Part shown: positions 38,082 through 47,472 of the stretch, piece after piece | Numbering within the stretch: the first letter of the stretch is position 1 | How the letters are laid out: each line of letters opens with the position of its first letter | Assembly (NCBI GenBank): GCA_905221325.1 | Contig: CAJNCS010000004.1 | Location: 1 to 64,000, forward strand | Source of the DNA: a bacterium | GTDB taxonomy: Bacteria; Bacillota; Bacilli; Lactobacillales; Streptococcaceae | Direction of reading: 5' to 3' | Length of the DNA: 64,000 nt | The notes under the pieces: generated by a model | The model's database searches: none | What the model was told of the DNA's origin: nothing | What the model saw: only the letters and a program-made list of their open reading frames with translations | Made by a program: the position numbers and the translations under genes

Positions 38082-38909
38082 TTAGAGCTCAATCTCCATG
38101 ACAATGGGTGTGTGGTCTTGACGCGCACCTGAGTCAATCATGTCAGACTTAGTCACCTTGTTAGCCACGCGATTGCTGGTGAGCCAGTAGTCGATTCTCC
38201 AGCCTGTATTGTTGATTTTAGAAGTCTTGCTGCGTTGTGCCCACCAAGTATAGCGCTCTGGGACATCACCGTGAATGTGGCGGAAGGTGTCGGTAAATCC
38301 AGTTGCCAAGAGGTTGGTAAACCCAGCACGTTCCTCGTCTGTAAATCCTGGTGAGCGGCGGTTGCTGGCAGGATTTGCAAGGTCGATTTCCTTGTGGGCT
38401 ACGTTGTAGTCACCGGTTGCAAGGACTGGTTTTTCTTTGTCTAGTTGAGCCAAATACTCAGCGTATTTGACGTCCCAGACTTGACGCTCTTCCAAGCGTT
38501 TGAGACCATCGCCAGCGTTTGGAGTGTAAACTTGGGTCACGAAAAATGTGTCAAATTCCAAGGTGATGATGCGACCTTCCAAGTCCATGGTAGACGGGGC
38601 ACCAATCTCTGGGAAGCTTATTGTTGGTGTGAGTTCTTTCTTATAAAGGAACATGGTTCCAGCGTAGCCTTTGCGGGCAGGTTCTTGGGAAGAACGCCAA
38701 GTGTTTTCATAACCTGGGAAGAGTTCTTCTAAAATTTCCAAGTGTTTTTTTGTAGGCCCTTTTGCAGAAAGCTTGGTTTCCTGGATAGCGATAATATCAG
38801 CATTTTCGGCTACCAAGGTTTGTAGGACTTCTTGGGATAACTTAGCGCGAGCTGAGTCACTCGTTAGGGCTGCATTGAGGGAATCAATATTCCATGAGAT
38901 GAGTTTCAT
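38082..38909 (-). CDS. exoA: Exodeoxyribonuclease III-type AP endonuclease ExoA
   Basis: Repairs abasic sites and 3' blocked ends. The 275 residues show the EEP-fold motifs in order: KLISWNIDSLNA, IIAIQETKLS (metal Glu), VYTPNAGDGLKRL, ATGDYNVAH, WRIDYWLTS and the C-terminal QDHTPIVMEI (catalytic Asp-His). The ATG at 38909 follows AAAAGGTAAC; the longer frame to 38972 has no ribosome site. Length agrees with pneumococcal ExoA. Confidence 0.95.
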   Translation of the reverse strand: MKLISWNIDSLNAALTSDSARAKLSQEVLQTLVAENADIIAIQETKLSAKGPTKKHLEILEELFPGYENTWRSSQEPARKGYAGTMFLYKKELTPTISFPEIGAPSTMDLEGRIITLEFDTFFVTQVYTPNAGDGLKRLEERQVWDVKYAEYLAQLDKEKPVLATGDYNVAHKEIDLANPASNRRSPGFTDEERAGFTNLLATGFTDTFRHIHGDVPERYTWWAQRSKTSKINNTGWRIDYWLTSNRVANKVTKSDMIDSGARQDHTPIVMEIEL

Positions 38910-38980
38910 AAAGTTACCTTTTTCATTGAGATTACAGACTATATTATACCAAAAAAAGGCGCATTTCCCCAACGTATGGT

Positions 38981-39009
38981 TTGAAAAATCACCCTCTTTC
39001 GTTTATAAT
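38981..39009 (+). promoter_or_regulatory. Promoter for the DUF3290-DUF421 pair
   Basis: TTGAAA (38981-38986), exactly 17 bp, TATAAT (39004-39009), 34 bp before the ATG. Strong consensus. Confidence 0.85.
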
Positions 39010-39042
39010 TAAGAATGATTTTATGAAAGGGAGTGAAAATAC

Positions 39043-39498
39043 ATGAAATTCTATTCTTATGACTATGTACTCAGCCAAATCGGTCAGCAAAATGGTATCA
39101 TGGTTGGCTTTGGAATTGTTCTATTAGCTGTGACAGGTTTTTTTGCTTTTAAGGCATACCATGATAAAAAGGGGACCAAATTTCGTGAGTTGGTCATGAT
39201 TTCAGCCCTGACCTTGCTAGCTCTACTTTTGGTCAGTATCACGACATATCAAAACAATCAAGTTTCTAACAATAAATTTCAAGCTTCACTTCATTTCATC
39301 GAGCTTGTTTCCAAAGATTTGGGAGTAGACAAGTCAGAAGTCTATGTTAATACTTCCACAAACACAGATGGCGCACTTATTAAGGTAGGAGATCGCTATT
39401 ACCGTGCCTTGAACGGAAGTGAGCCAGACAAGTACCTGTTAGAGAAAGTGGAATTGTATAAAACAGATGCGATTGAACTGGTGGAGGTGAACAAATGA
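39043..39498 (+). CDS. DUF3290 family membrane protein
   Basis: The 151 residues have two N-terminal membrane helices (about 18-35 and 48-66) and a small extracytoplasmic domain. DUF3290 proteins are regularly paired with DUF421 proteins, as here, with a four-base overlap (ATGA). The function is unknown. It follows GAAAGGGAG. Confidence 0.82.
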   Translation: MKFYSYDYVLSQIGQQNGIMVGFGIVLLAVTGFFAFKAYHDKKGTKFRELVMISALTLLALLLVSITTYQNNQVSNNKFQASLHFIELVSKDLGVDKSEVYVNTSTNTDGALIKVGDRYYRALNGSEPDKYLLEKVELYKTDAIELVEVNK

Positions 39499-40130
39499 CA
39501 CTCAATTATATCGAAATTTTAATCAAACTAGCCTTGGGTCTCTTTTCTCTTGTCTTTGTCATCAATGTGACAGGAAAGGGCAACCTAGCGCCTAACTCAG
39601 CAATAGATCAAATTCAGAACTATGTACTAGGGGGTATCATTGGTGGGGTGATTTACAATAGCGCCATCAGTATCCTTCAGTATGCAGTTATCCTGATTAT
39701 GTGGACCATTCTGGTCTTGACTCTTAAATGGCTTAACAATAATGTTCACTTTGTGAAACGTTTGATTGATGGGAAACCAACCCTGCTCATCAAAAATGGA
39801 AAGATTGATCCAGAAGCCTGTCGTTCGGTTGGTTTATCTGCAGCGGACGTAGCTCTTAAGCTCCGTAGCCAGGGAATTTTCCAAATGAAACAAGTCAAAC
39901 GCGCTATGCAGGAGCAGAACGGTCAACTCATCGTAGTCCAAATGGGAGATGAGAATCCCAAGTATCCTGTTGTCACAGACGGTGTGATCCAAGTTGAAAT
40001 TTTGGAGACCATTGATCGGAGCGAAGAATGGCTGCTTGATAATCTCAGCAAACAAGGGTATGACAATGTGGCCAATATCTTTATTGCTGAGTATGACAAG
40101 GGTGTCGTCTCAGTCGTAACTTATGAATAA
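39495..40130 (+). CDS. DUF421 (YetF-like) membrane protein
   Basis: 211 residues: three N-terminal membrane helices, then a cytoplasmic region with KPTLLIKNGKIDPEACRSVGLSAADVALKLRSQGI, the DUF421/YetF signature. Members may form oligomeric membrane assemblies; the role is not established. It is coupled to the DUF3290 gene. A BOX repeat follows immediately. Confidence 0.85.
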   Translation: MTLNYIEILIKLALGLFSLVFVINVTGKGNLAPNSAIDQIQNYVLGGIIGGVIYNSAISILQYAVILIMWTILVLTLKWLNNNVHFVKRLIDGKPTLLIKNGKIDPEACRSVGLSAADVALKLRSQGIFQMKQVKRAMQEQNGQLIVVQMGDENPKYPVVTDGVIQVEILETIDRSEEWLLDNLSKQGYDNVANIFIAEYDKGVVSVVTYE

Positions 40131-40148
40131 GAAAAACCTGGGGTCTTG

Positions 40149-40250
40149 TACTCTTCAAAAATCAAATTCAAACTGCGTCAACGTCGCCTTGCCGTACTCA
40201 AGTACAGCCTGCGGCTAGTTTCCTAGTTTGCTCTTTGATTTTCATTGAGT
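40149..40250 (+). repeat. BOX element (boxA-boxC, no boxB)
   Basis: The left half contains CGTCAACGTCGCCTTGCCGTA, nearly the classic BOX-A1R target; the right half reads CAGCCTGCGGCTAGTTTCC and ends TTTGATTTTCATTGAGT. The boxB module between is absent. It is flanked by AAACCTGGGGTC (40134-40145) and GGCCTCAGGTTT (40254-40265), which pair over 12 bp with two G-T pairs. The BOX is therefore nested in a pre-existing hairpin, probably the terminator after the DUF421 gene. Confidence 0.88.
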
Positions 40251-40290
40251 CTTGGCCTCAGGTTTCCATTTGCAATCAGAAAGGGATTTT

Positions 40291-42036
40291 ATGTCCATTA
40301 TTCAAAAACTCTGGTGGTTTTTCAAGTTAGAAAAGCGCCGTTATCTAGTCGGGATTGTGGCCTTGGTCTTGGTTTCCGTCCTCAATCTCATTCCCCCCAT
40401 GGTCATGGGACGGGTGATTGACGCCATCACTGGGGGACAATTAACCCAGCAGGACCTCCTCCTTAATCTATTTTATCTACTGCTGGCAGCCTTTGGGATG
40501 TACTATCTGCGCTATGTTTGGCGCATGTATATTCTTGGAACATCCTATCGTCTGGGGCAGATTATGCGGTCTCGCTTGTTTGAGCATTTTACAAAAATGT
40601 CTCCAGCCTTTTATCAAACATATCGGACGGGGGACTTGATGGCACACGCCACCAACGATATCAATGCCTTAACTCGTCTGGCAGGGGGCGGTGTTATGTC
40701 TGCGGTGGATGCTTCTATCACAGCGCTGGTGACCTTGCTGACCATGCTCTTTAGCATCTCATGGCAGATGACCTTGGTTGCCATTCTTCCCTTGCCTTTC
40801 ATGGCTTATGCGACCAGTCGTCTAGGGAGAAAGACCCACAAGGCCTTTGGCGAGTCACAAGCTGCCTTTTCCGAACTCAATAACAAGGTGCAGGAGTCTG
40901 TATCAGGTATCAAAGTGACCAAGTCTTTCGGTTATCAGGCTGATGAGCTGGAGTCCTTTCAGGAAGTCAATGAATTGACCTTCCAAAAGAACCTCCAAAC
41001 CATGAAATACGATAGTCTCTTCGATCCCATGGTTCTCTTGTTTGTTGGCTCGTCCTATGTCTTAACTCTTTTGGTCGGCTCTTTGATGGTTCAGAAAGGG
41101 CAAATCACGGTTGGGAATCTGGTTACCTTTATCAGCTACTTAGATATGTTGGTTTGGCCTCTTATGGCCATTGGCTTCCTCTTTAATATCACTCAGCGAG
41201 GGAAGGTTTCTTACCAGCGAATTGAGGATCTTTTGTCTCAGGAATCACCTGTACAAGACCCGGAGTTTCCTTTAGATGGTATAGAAAATGGACGTTTGGA
41301 GTACACCATTGACAGTTTTGCCTTTGAAAATGAGGAGACACTGACGGATATTCACTTTAGTTTGGAAAAAGGGCAAACTCTGGGCTTGGTTGGTCAGACA
41401 GGCTCTGGAAAAACGTCCTTGCTAAAACTCCTCTTGCGTGAATACGATGTGGATAAGGGAGCCATTTACCTAAACGGTCACGATATTCGGGATTATCGTC
41501 TGACAGATCTTCGCAGTCTCATGGGCTATGTCCCTCAGGATCAGTTTCTCTTTGCGGCTTCAATCTTAGACAATATCCGCTTTGGCAATCCTAACTTGCC
41601 CCTTTCGGTGGTCGAGGAAGCGACTAAACTAGCGCAAGTTTACCAAGATATTGTGGACATGCCTCAGGGATTTGATACGTTGATCGGTGAAAAGGGAGTC
41701 AGTCTTTCTGGTGGGCAAAAGCAACGTCTGGCCATGAGTCGGGCGATGATTTTAGACCCTGATATCTTGATTTTAGATGATTCCTTGTCCGCCGTGGATG
41801 CCAAGACGGAGTATGCCATCATCGACAATCTCAAGGAGACGCGGAAGGATAAGACAACCATTATTACAGCACATCGTCTCAGTGCTGTTGTCCATGCAGA
41901 TTTGATTTTAGTTCTGCAAAATGGACAGATTATCGAACGAGGTACGCACGAAGACCTGCTAGCTCTAGATGGCTGGTATGCCCAAACCTACCAGTCTCAG
42001 CAGTTGGAAATGAAAGGAGGAGAAGATGCAGAATAA
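40291..42036 (+). CDS. Heterodimeric ABC exporter, first subunit (YheI-like)
   Basis: The 581 residues have six membrane helices (to about 320) and an ATPase with Walker A VGQTGSGKTS, signature LSGGQKQR and Walker B ILILDDSLSAVD. Asp replaces the catalytic Glu, marking this as the degenerate-site partner of a heterodimer. The ATG at 40291 follows AAAGGG. It overlaps the next gene by 11 bases. Substrates of this family include drugs; the actual one is unknown. Confidence 0.9.
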   Translation: MSIIQKLWWFFKLEKRRYLVGIVALVLVSVLNLIPPMVMGRVIDAITGGQLTQQDLLLNLFYLLLAAFGMYYLRYVWRMYILGTSYRLGQIMRSRLFEHFTKMSPAFYQTYRTGDLMAHATNDINALTRLAGGGVMSAVDASITALVTLLTMLFSISWQMTLVAILPLPFMAYATSRLGRKTHKAFGESQAAFSELNNKVQESVSGIKVTKSFGYQADELESFQEVNELTFQKNLQTMKYDSLFDPMVLLFVGSSYVLTLLVGSLMVQKGQITVGNLVTFISYLDMLVWPLMAIGFLFNITQRGKVSYQRIEDLLSQESPVQDPEFPLDGIENGRLEYTIDSFAFENEETLTDIHFSLEKGQTLGLVGQTGSGKTSLLKLLLREYDVDKGAIYLNGHDIRDYRLTDLRSLMGYVPQDQFLFAASILDNIRFGNPNLPLSVVEEATKLAQVYQDIVDMPQGFDTLIGEKGVSLSGGQKQRLAMSRAMILDPDILILDDSLSAVDAKTEYAIIDNLKETRKDKTTIITAHRLSAVVHADLILVLQNGQIIERGTHEDLLALDGWYAQTYQSQQLEMKGGEDAE

Positions 42037-43768
42037 GCAAGAACAATGGGCTGTATTGAAGCGCTTGATGTCTTATCTCAAGCCCTATGGACTCCTGACC
42101 TTTTTGGCACTCAGTTTTCTCCTTGCGACGACAATCACTAAAAGTGTCATTCCCCTTGTAGCTTCCCACTTTATCGACCAGTACCTCAGCAATCTCAATC
42201 AGTTTGCTATTACAGTTTTATTAGCCTACTATGGCCTCTATATCCTGCAAACTCTGGTCCAGTATGTCGGCAACCTTCTCTTTGCGCGGGTGTCCTACAG
42301 TATTGTTAGGGATATTCGTCGCGATGCCTTTGCCAATATGGAGAAACTGGGCATGTCTTATTTTGATAAGACGCCAGCAGGTTCCATCGTTTCTCGTTTG
42401 ACCAATGATACCGAGACCATCAGTGACATGTTTTCAGGGATTTTATCCAGCTTTATCTCAGCAGTTTTCATCTTTCTGACAACTCTGTATACCATGTTGG
42501 TGCTGGATTTTCGTTTGACAGCATTAGTTTTGCTTTTTCTTCCCTTGATTTTCCTTTTGGTCAATCTCTATCGGAAAAAGTCAGTGAAAATCATCGAAAA
42601 AACCAGAAGTCTCTTGTCGGATATCAATAGTAAGCTGGCAGAGAATATCGAGGGAATCAGGATTATCCAGGCCTTTAATCAAGAGAAGCGCCTGCAAGCA
42701 GAATTTGATGAAATCAACCAAGAACACTTGGTCTATGCCAACCGTTCTGTAGCCTTGGATGCCCTCTTCTTGCGCCCTGCCATGAGTTTATTGAAACTCC
42801 TGGGCTACGCCGTTTTGATGGCCTACTTTGGTTATCGTGGTCTTTCTATCGGGATAACAGCCGGAACCATGTATGCCTTTATCCAGTATATCAATCGTCT
42901 CTTTGATCCCTTGATTGAGGTGACGCAAAACTTTTCAACCCTTCAAACGTCCATGGTATCTGCAGGTCGTGTCTTTGCCTTGATTGACGAGAAGACCTAT
43001 GAGCCTCTTCAAGAAAATGGACCAGCCAAAGTCAAAGAAGGCAATATCCGTTTTGAACATGTGTGTTTCTCATATGATGGCAAACATCCGATTCTGGATG
43101 ATATTTCCTTTTCAGTTAAGAAGGGCGAAACCATTGCCTTTGTGGGTCATACAGGTTCCGGGAAATCTTCCATTATCAATGTCCTCATGCGCTTTTATGA
43201 ATTTCAGTCAGGGAGAGTTCTCTTGGATGGTGTGGATATTAGAGACTACAGTCAGGAAGAGCTGAGAAAGAACATCGGTCTTGTCTTACAGGATCCCTTC
43301 CTCTATCACGGGACTATCAAGTCCAATATCGCCATGTACCAAGATCTTAGTGATGAAGAGGTTCAGGCCGCGGCTGCCTTTGTCGATGCAGATTCCTTTA
43401 TTCAGGACCTTCCTCTGGGTTATGATGCACCTGTGTCTGAGCGTGGTTCGAGCTTTTCTACTGGCCAGCGCCAGCTTCTTGCCTTTGCTAGAACAGTCGC
43501 CAGTCAGCCTAAAATCCTGATTTTGGATGAAGCGACAGCCAATATTGACTCTGAAACAGAAAGTTTGGTTCAAGATTCCCTAGCTAAGATGAGACAGGGT
43601 CGGACAACCATTGCTATTGCTCATCGCCTTTCGACCATCCAAGATGCCAACTGCATCTACGTCTTGGACAAGGGGCGCATCATCGAGAGTGGAACCCATG
43701 AGGAACTCTTGGCCTTAGGAGGAACCTATCACAAGATGTATAGCTTGCAAGCTGGAGCCATGTCCTAA
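42026..43768 (+). CDS. Heterodimeric ABC exporter, second subunit (YheH-like)
   Basis: 580 residues: six membrane helices, then an ATPase with Walker A VGHTGSGKSS, Walker B ILILDEATANID (catalytic Glu present) and switch His in IAHRLSTI. The signature reads FSTGQRQL instead of LSGGQ. The two proteins thus complement each other: degenerate Walker B in one, degenerate signature in the other, as in BmrCD/TM287-288. It begins behind AAAGGAGGAG inside the end of the first gene. Confidence 0.91.
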   Translation: MQNKQEQWAVLKRLMSYLKPYGLLTFLALSFLLATTITKSVIPLVASHFIDQYLSNLNQFAITVLLAYYGLYILQTLVQYVGNLLFARVSYSIVRDIRRDAFANMEKLGMSYFDKTPAGSIVSRLTNDTETISDMFSGILSSFISAVFIFLTTLYTMLVLDFRLTALVLLFLPLIFLLVNLYRKKSVKIIEKTRSLLSDINSKLAENIEGIRIIQAFNQEKRLQAEFDEINQEHLVYANRSVALDALFLRPAMSLLKLLGYAVLMAYFGYRGLSIGITAGTMYAFIQYINRLFDPLIEVTQNFSTLQTSMVSAGRVFALIDEKTYEPLQENGPAKVKEGNIRFEHVCFSYDGKHPILDDISFSVKKGETIAFVGHTGSGKSSIINVLMRFYEFQSGRVLLDGVDIRDYSQEELRKNIGLVLQDPFLYHGTIKSNIAMYQDLSDEEVQAAAAFVDADSFIQDLPLGYDAPVSERGSSFSTGQRQLLAFARTVASQPKILILDEATANIDSETESLVQDSLAKMRQGRTTIAIAHRLSTIQDANCIYVLDKGRIIESGTHEELLALGGTYHKMYSLQAGAMS

Positions 43769-43817
43769 TAAGAATTCCTCCAAATTACAGCTTTCTTGCA
43801 CCGCCTTTTCCATTTTG

Positions 43818-43826
43818 TGGTATAAT
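43818..43826 (+). promoter_or_regulatory. Extended -10 promoter before the sugar transferase gene
   Basis: TGGTATAAT with the -10 at 43821-43826, and a TTGCAC 19 bp upstream. About 46 bp before the ATG. Confidence 0.65.
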
Positions 43827-43871
43827 GAAAAATGTTGACAAATAGTATAATAAAAACAAAGGAGAAACAGC

Positions 43872-44564
43872 ATGCTGAAATGGGAAGACTTGCCCGTGGA
43901 AATGAAATCAAGCGAGGTTGAGTCCTACTACCAGCTTGTCTCTAAAAGGAAGGGTTCGCTGATTTTCAAGCGTTGCCTGGATTGGGTTTTAGCCCTGTTT
44001 TTGCTAGTTTTGACTTCTCCCATCTTTCTTATCTTGAGCATTTGGATCAAGTTGGATAGCAAGGGACCTGTCATTTACAAGCAAGAGCGCGTGACCCAGT
44101 ACAACCGTCCGTTCAAGATTTGGAAGTTCCGTACTATGGTGACGGACGCGGATAAAAAAGGAAGTCTGGTGACTTCTGCTAACGATAGCCGTATTACCAA
44201 AGTGGGAAATTTCATCCGCCGTGTGCGTTTGGACGAACTACCTCAGCTGGTCAATGTACTTAAAGGCGAGATGTCCTTTGTCGGTACACGACCTGAAGTG
44301 CCACGTTACACCGAGCAGTATAGTCCTGAAATGATGGCGACCTTGCTCTTGCCAGCAGGAATCACCTCTCCAGCCAGCATCAACTACAAGGATGAGGACA
44401 CGATCATCAGTCAGATGACAGAGAAAGGTCTGTCGGTTGACCAGGCCTATGTCGAACATGTTCTTCCTGAAAAGATGCGCTATAATCTCGCCTATCTCCG
44501 AGAGTTTAGTTTCCTTGGAGACATCAAAATCATGTTTCAAACCGTGTTTGAAGTGCTAAAATAA
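43872..44564 (+). CDS. Undecaprenyl-phosphate sugar-1-phosphate transferase (PglC-like)
   Basis: Bacterial sugar transferase family (PF02397): one membrane helix (about 35-57) followed by KRCLDWVLAL, the KLDSKGPVIYKQERVT motif, WKFRTM and RLDELPQLVNVLKGEMSFVGTRPE. It starts a lipid-linked glycan. Paired with a PLP aminotransferase, it matches the pair proposed in pneumococcus to place the amino-sugar AATGal on the carrier as first sugar of teichoic acid. 230 aa is a minimal monotopic form. The biochemical role is inferred from family and pairing. Confidence 0.85.
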   Translation: MLKWEDLPVEMKSSEVESYYQLVSKRKGSLIFKRCLDWVLALFLLVLTSPIFLILSIWIKLDSKGPVIYKQERVTQYNRPFKIWKFRTMVTDADKKGSLVTSANDSRITKVGNFIRRVRLDELPQLVNVLKGEMSFVGTRPEVPRYTEQYSPEMMATLLLPAGITSPASINYKDEDTIISQMTEKGLSVDQAYVEHVLPEKMRYNLAYLREFSFLGDIKIMFQTVFEVLK

Positions 44565-44606
44565 AGTAGTCATGAGAAAATGAGTACAGACAAAAGGAGC
44601 AAATCA

Positions 44607-45836
44607 ATGCCAAATTACAATATTCCATTTTCACCACCCGATATTACAGAAGCTGAAATTGCTGAAGTAGCGGACACTCTGCGTTCTGGTTGGATCACAA
44701 CAGGTCCTAAGACAAAAGAACTAGAGCGTCGCTTGTCCCAATACACACAGACACCTAAGACTGTCTGCCTCAACTCTGCGACAGCCGCTCTTGAGTTGAT
44801 TTTACGTGTTTTGGAAGTGGGACCTGGAGATGAAGTCATTGTTCCAGCCATGACTTACACAGCTTCATGTAGTGTCATCACTCACGTGGGAGCAACACCT
44901 GTCATGGTGGATATTCAAGCAGATACGTTTGAGATGGACTATGACCTTCTTGAGCAAGCTATTACTGAAAAGACCAAGGTGATTATTCCGGTTGAGCTTG
45001 CAGGGATTGTTTGCGACTATGACCGTTTGTTCCAAGTCGTGGAGAAAAAACGTGATCTCTTTACAGCTGCTAGCAAGTGGCAAAAGGCCTTTAACCGTAT
45101 CGTGATTGTCTCTGATAGTGCCCATGCTTTGGGATCTACTTACAAAAGGCAACCAGCTGGTTCTATTGCTGACTTTACTTCCTTCTCATTCCACGCTGTT
45201 AAAAACTTTACAACTGCTGAGGGAGGAAGTGCGACTTGGAAAGCAAATCCAGCGATTGACGACGAAGAGATGTACAAGGAATTCCAAATCCTTTCCCTTC
45301 ATGGTCAAACAAAGGACGCCCTTGCCAAGATGCAATTGGGTTCATGGGAGTACGATATCGTAACACCTGCCTACAAGTGCAACATGACGGATATCATGGC
45401 TTCGATTGGTTTGGTACAATTGGATCGTTACCCTGGTTTGTTGCAACGTCGTAAGGACATCGTGGACCGCTATGATCGTGGTTTTGCGGGTACTCGTATT
45501 CACCCATTGGCACACAAGACTGATACTGTTGAATCTTGTCGTCACCTCTACATCACCCATGTAGAAGGTGCTAGTCTAGAAGAGCGTAATCGTATTATCC
45601 AAGAATTGGCCAAAGCAGGAATTGCAAGTAATGTACACTACAAACCGCTTCCTCTCTTGACAGCCTATAAGAATCTTGGTTTTGATATGGCAGATTATCC
45701 AAGAGCCTATGCCTTCTTTGAAAATGAAATTACGCTTCCTCTTCATACAAAATTAAGCGATGAAGAAGTTGATTACATCGTTCAGACTTTGGTGAGAATT
45801 TCCGAAGAAATCCTCGGTTCTGGAAAAAAATCATAA
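44607..45836 (+). CDS. DegT/DnrJ/EryC1-type sugar aminotransferase
   Basis: PLP-dependent aminotransferase acting on nucleotide keto-sugars. The 409 residues show SGWITTGPKTKELE, the catalytic lysine in SFHAVKNFTTAEGG, and CVTL-type STGTAAL region (NSATAALELIL). The start is ATG 44607 behind AAAAGGAGC; an in-frame ATG at 44580 has no good ribosome site. Next to the PglC-like gene it probably makes the UDP-diamino/amino-deoxy sugar that the transferase uses, i.e. AATGal for teichoic acid; tacL in this window acts at the end of that pathway. Confidence 0.86.
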   Translation: MPNYNIPFSPPDITEAEIAEVADTLRSGWITTGPKTKELERRLSQYTQTPKTVCLNSATAALELILRVLEVGPGDEVIVPAMTYTASCSVITHVGATPVMVDIQADTFEMDYDLLEQAITEKTKVIIPVELAGIVCDYDRLFQVVEKKRDLFTAASKWQKAFNRIVIVSDSAHALGSTYKRQPAGSIADFTSFSFHAVKNFTTAEGGSATWKANPAIDDEEMYKEFQILSLHGQTKDALAKMQLGSWEYDIVTPAYKCNMTDIMASIGLVQLDRYPGLLQRRKDIVDRYDRGFAGTRIHPLAHKTDTVESCRHLYITHVEGASLEERNRIIQELAKAGIASNVHYKPLPLLTAYKNLGFDMADYPRAYAFFENEITLPLHTKLSDEEVDYIVQTLVRISEEILGSGKKS

Positions 45837-45843
45837 AAAAATC

Positions 45844-46132
45844 TTGACAAAAAGCGGACAATAGCATATAATATTCTCAACAAATCAGAAAAGTAACTAT
45901 GTTTGATCTTCAGGGAGCCTGTGGTGATTGTGAACAGGTGGTTGAAAGTAGTGAAAGTGGGCTGATTTTAAAAATGAATTTGAAACAATGAAAATTCGGT
46001 CCGCACACCTTACAGTGCAACTTGTTGTTAGACAAGGCAGAGATGTAAAGGGGAATAGTCCCTTTATAATTGAGGTGGCACCGCGTTACCAACGCCCTCA
46101 CACGGAAGTAGATTCTGTGTGTGGGCTTTTTT
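45844..46132 (+). promoter_or_regulatory. Tryptophan T-box riboswitch with promoter and terminator
   Basis: Promoter TTGACA (45844-45849), 17 bp, TATAAT (45867-45872). The leader has an AGTA box near 45892, a specifier in GTGAAAGTGG at 45958-45960 reading TGG (Trp), and the T-box GGTGGCACCGCG (46074-46085). A terminator follows (GCCCTCACAC... / ...GTGTGTGGGC, 46094-46126) with T-run. Uncharged tRNA-Trp would stabilise the antiterminator and turn on trpB-trpG. It fills the whole 430-bp gap. Confidence 0.93.
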
Positions 46133-46263
46133 CTTTCGGTCATTTTGTTTATCTTTTATTAGGGCGTTAAGTCGCTTTGATGAACTAGAGTTCTATCTAC
46201 AGTTCCTTGCCTACTACTAAAAGCAAACAAAAAGCCGAATTCATACAGAAAGAGGGAAATTTT

Positions 46264-47445
46264 ATGACAACTAAAGGTTATTTTGGACAATTTGGTGGTA
46301 GTTTTGTACCGGAGCCGATTCAAGCTTTGTTGGATGAGTTGGAAGTGACATTTAACAAGTACAAGGATGATCCAGAATTTTTGGCAGAATTTCGCCATTA
46401 CTTGAAGGATTATTCTGGTCGCGAAACACCGCTTTATTTTGCGGAAAGTTTGACAGACCACCTAGGCGGAGCTAAGATTTATCTCAAGCGCGAAGATCTT
46501 AATCACCTTGGTTCTCACAAGCTCAACAATGTTTTAGGACAAATTCTTCTTGCCAAACGTATGGGTAAAAAACGAGTGATTGCGGAAACAGGAGCTGGTC
46601 AGCACGGTGTTGCGACTGCAGCTGCAGCAGCTAAGTTTGGTATGGCCTGTGATGTTTACATGGGTGCAGAAGATGTGGAGCGCCAACGTCTCAATGTTTT
46701 CCGTATGGAGATGATGGGAGCAACTGTTCACGCGGTTGAAACGGGGACACGAACTCTCAAGGATGCGGTTGATGCAGCCTTTGGAGCATGGATGAATGAC
46801 CTTGAAGCCTTCTACGTTTTGGGATCTGCTGTAGGCCCTCATCCTTATCCTACCATTGTTCATGAGTTTCAAAAGGTTATCAGTGAAGAATCTCGCCGTC
46901 AAATCTTAGAAAAAGAAGGCCGTTTACCAGACTACGTTATTGCCTGTGTAGGTGGTGGTTCCAATGCCATCGGTGCTTTTTCACAGTATGTGGCTGATGA
47001 AGAAGTCAAATTGGTTGGGGTCGAAGCTGCCGGTCACGGACTTGATACAGACAAGCATGCAGCCACTATGACAAAAGGTAGTGTCGGAATTGTCGATGGT
47101 ATGAAGACTTATGCAGTCTTTAAGGAAGATGGAGAGCTGGCGCCAGTTTACTCTATCTCTGCTGGTTTGGACTATCCAGGGGTTGGCCCAGAACACGCCT
47201 ACTTTAAAGACTCAGGTCGAGTAGAATACGTAGCAGCGACAGACGAAGAAGCTGTCCAAGCCTTGCTCCTTCTTAGCAAGACTGAAGGAATTATCCCAGC
47301 TATTGAAAGCTCCCATGCTATCGCAGAAGCAGTCAAACGAGCACCGAAACTAAGTAAAGATGAGATTATCATCATTAATGTCTCTGGTCGTGGAGACAAG
47401 GACGTAGCTGCTATTGCAGACTACCTAGAAGCTAAAAACAACTAA
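46264..47445 (+). CDS. trpB: Tryptophan synthase beta chain
   Basis: Condenses indole with serine to give tryptophan. The 393 residues have the PLP lysine Lys86 in [10 protein letters not shown] (most TrpB read NHTGAHKINN), AETGAGQHG and the phosphate loop GGGSNAIG. It differs from the usual streptococcal operon TrpB as I remember it, so it may be a distinct lineage. No trpA, trpC, trpD or trpE is nearby. The start follows AGAGGGAAATTTT; upstream ATG 46207 has no ribosome site. Confidence 0.93.
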   Translation: MTTKGYFGQFGGSFVPEPIQALLDELEVTFNKYKDDPEFLAEFRHYLKDYSGRETPLYFAESLTDHLGGAKIYLKREDLNHLGSHKLNNVLGQILLAKRMGKKRVIAETGAGQHGVATAAAAAKFGMACDVYMGAEDVERQRLNVFRMEMMGATVHAVETGTRTLKDAVDAAFGAWMNDLEAFYVLGSAVGPHPYPTIVHEFQKVISEESRRQILEKEGRLPDYVIACVGGGSNAIGAFSQYVADEEVKLVGVEAAGHGLDTDKHAATMTKGSVGIVDGMKTYAVFKEDGELAPVYSISAGLDYPGVGPEHAYFKDSGRVEYVAATDEEAVQALLLLSKTEGIIPAIESSHAIAEAVKRAPKLSKDEIIIINVSGRGDKDVAAIADYLEAKNN

Positions 47446-47472
47446 TCATTCCAAGACTAAAGGGAGAAAACT

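Noticed and set aside
43851..43862. TTGACA with TATAAT five bases apart (around 43836-43855) as a promoter
   Set aside because: The spacing is far too short; the extended -10 box just upstream is a better promoter.
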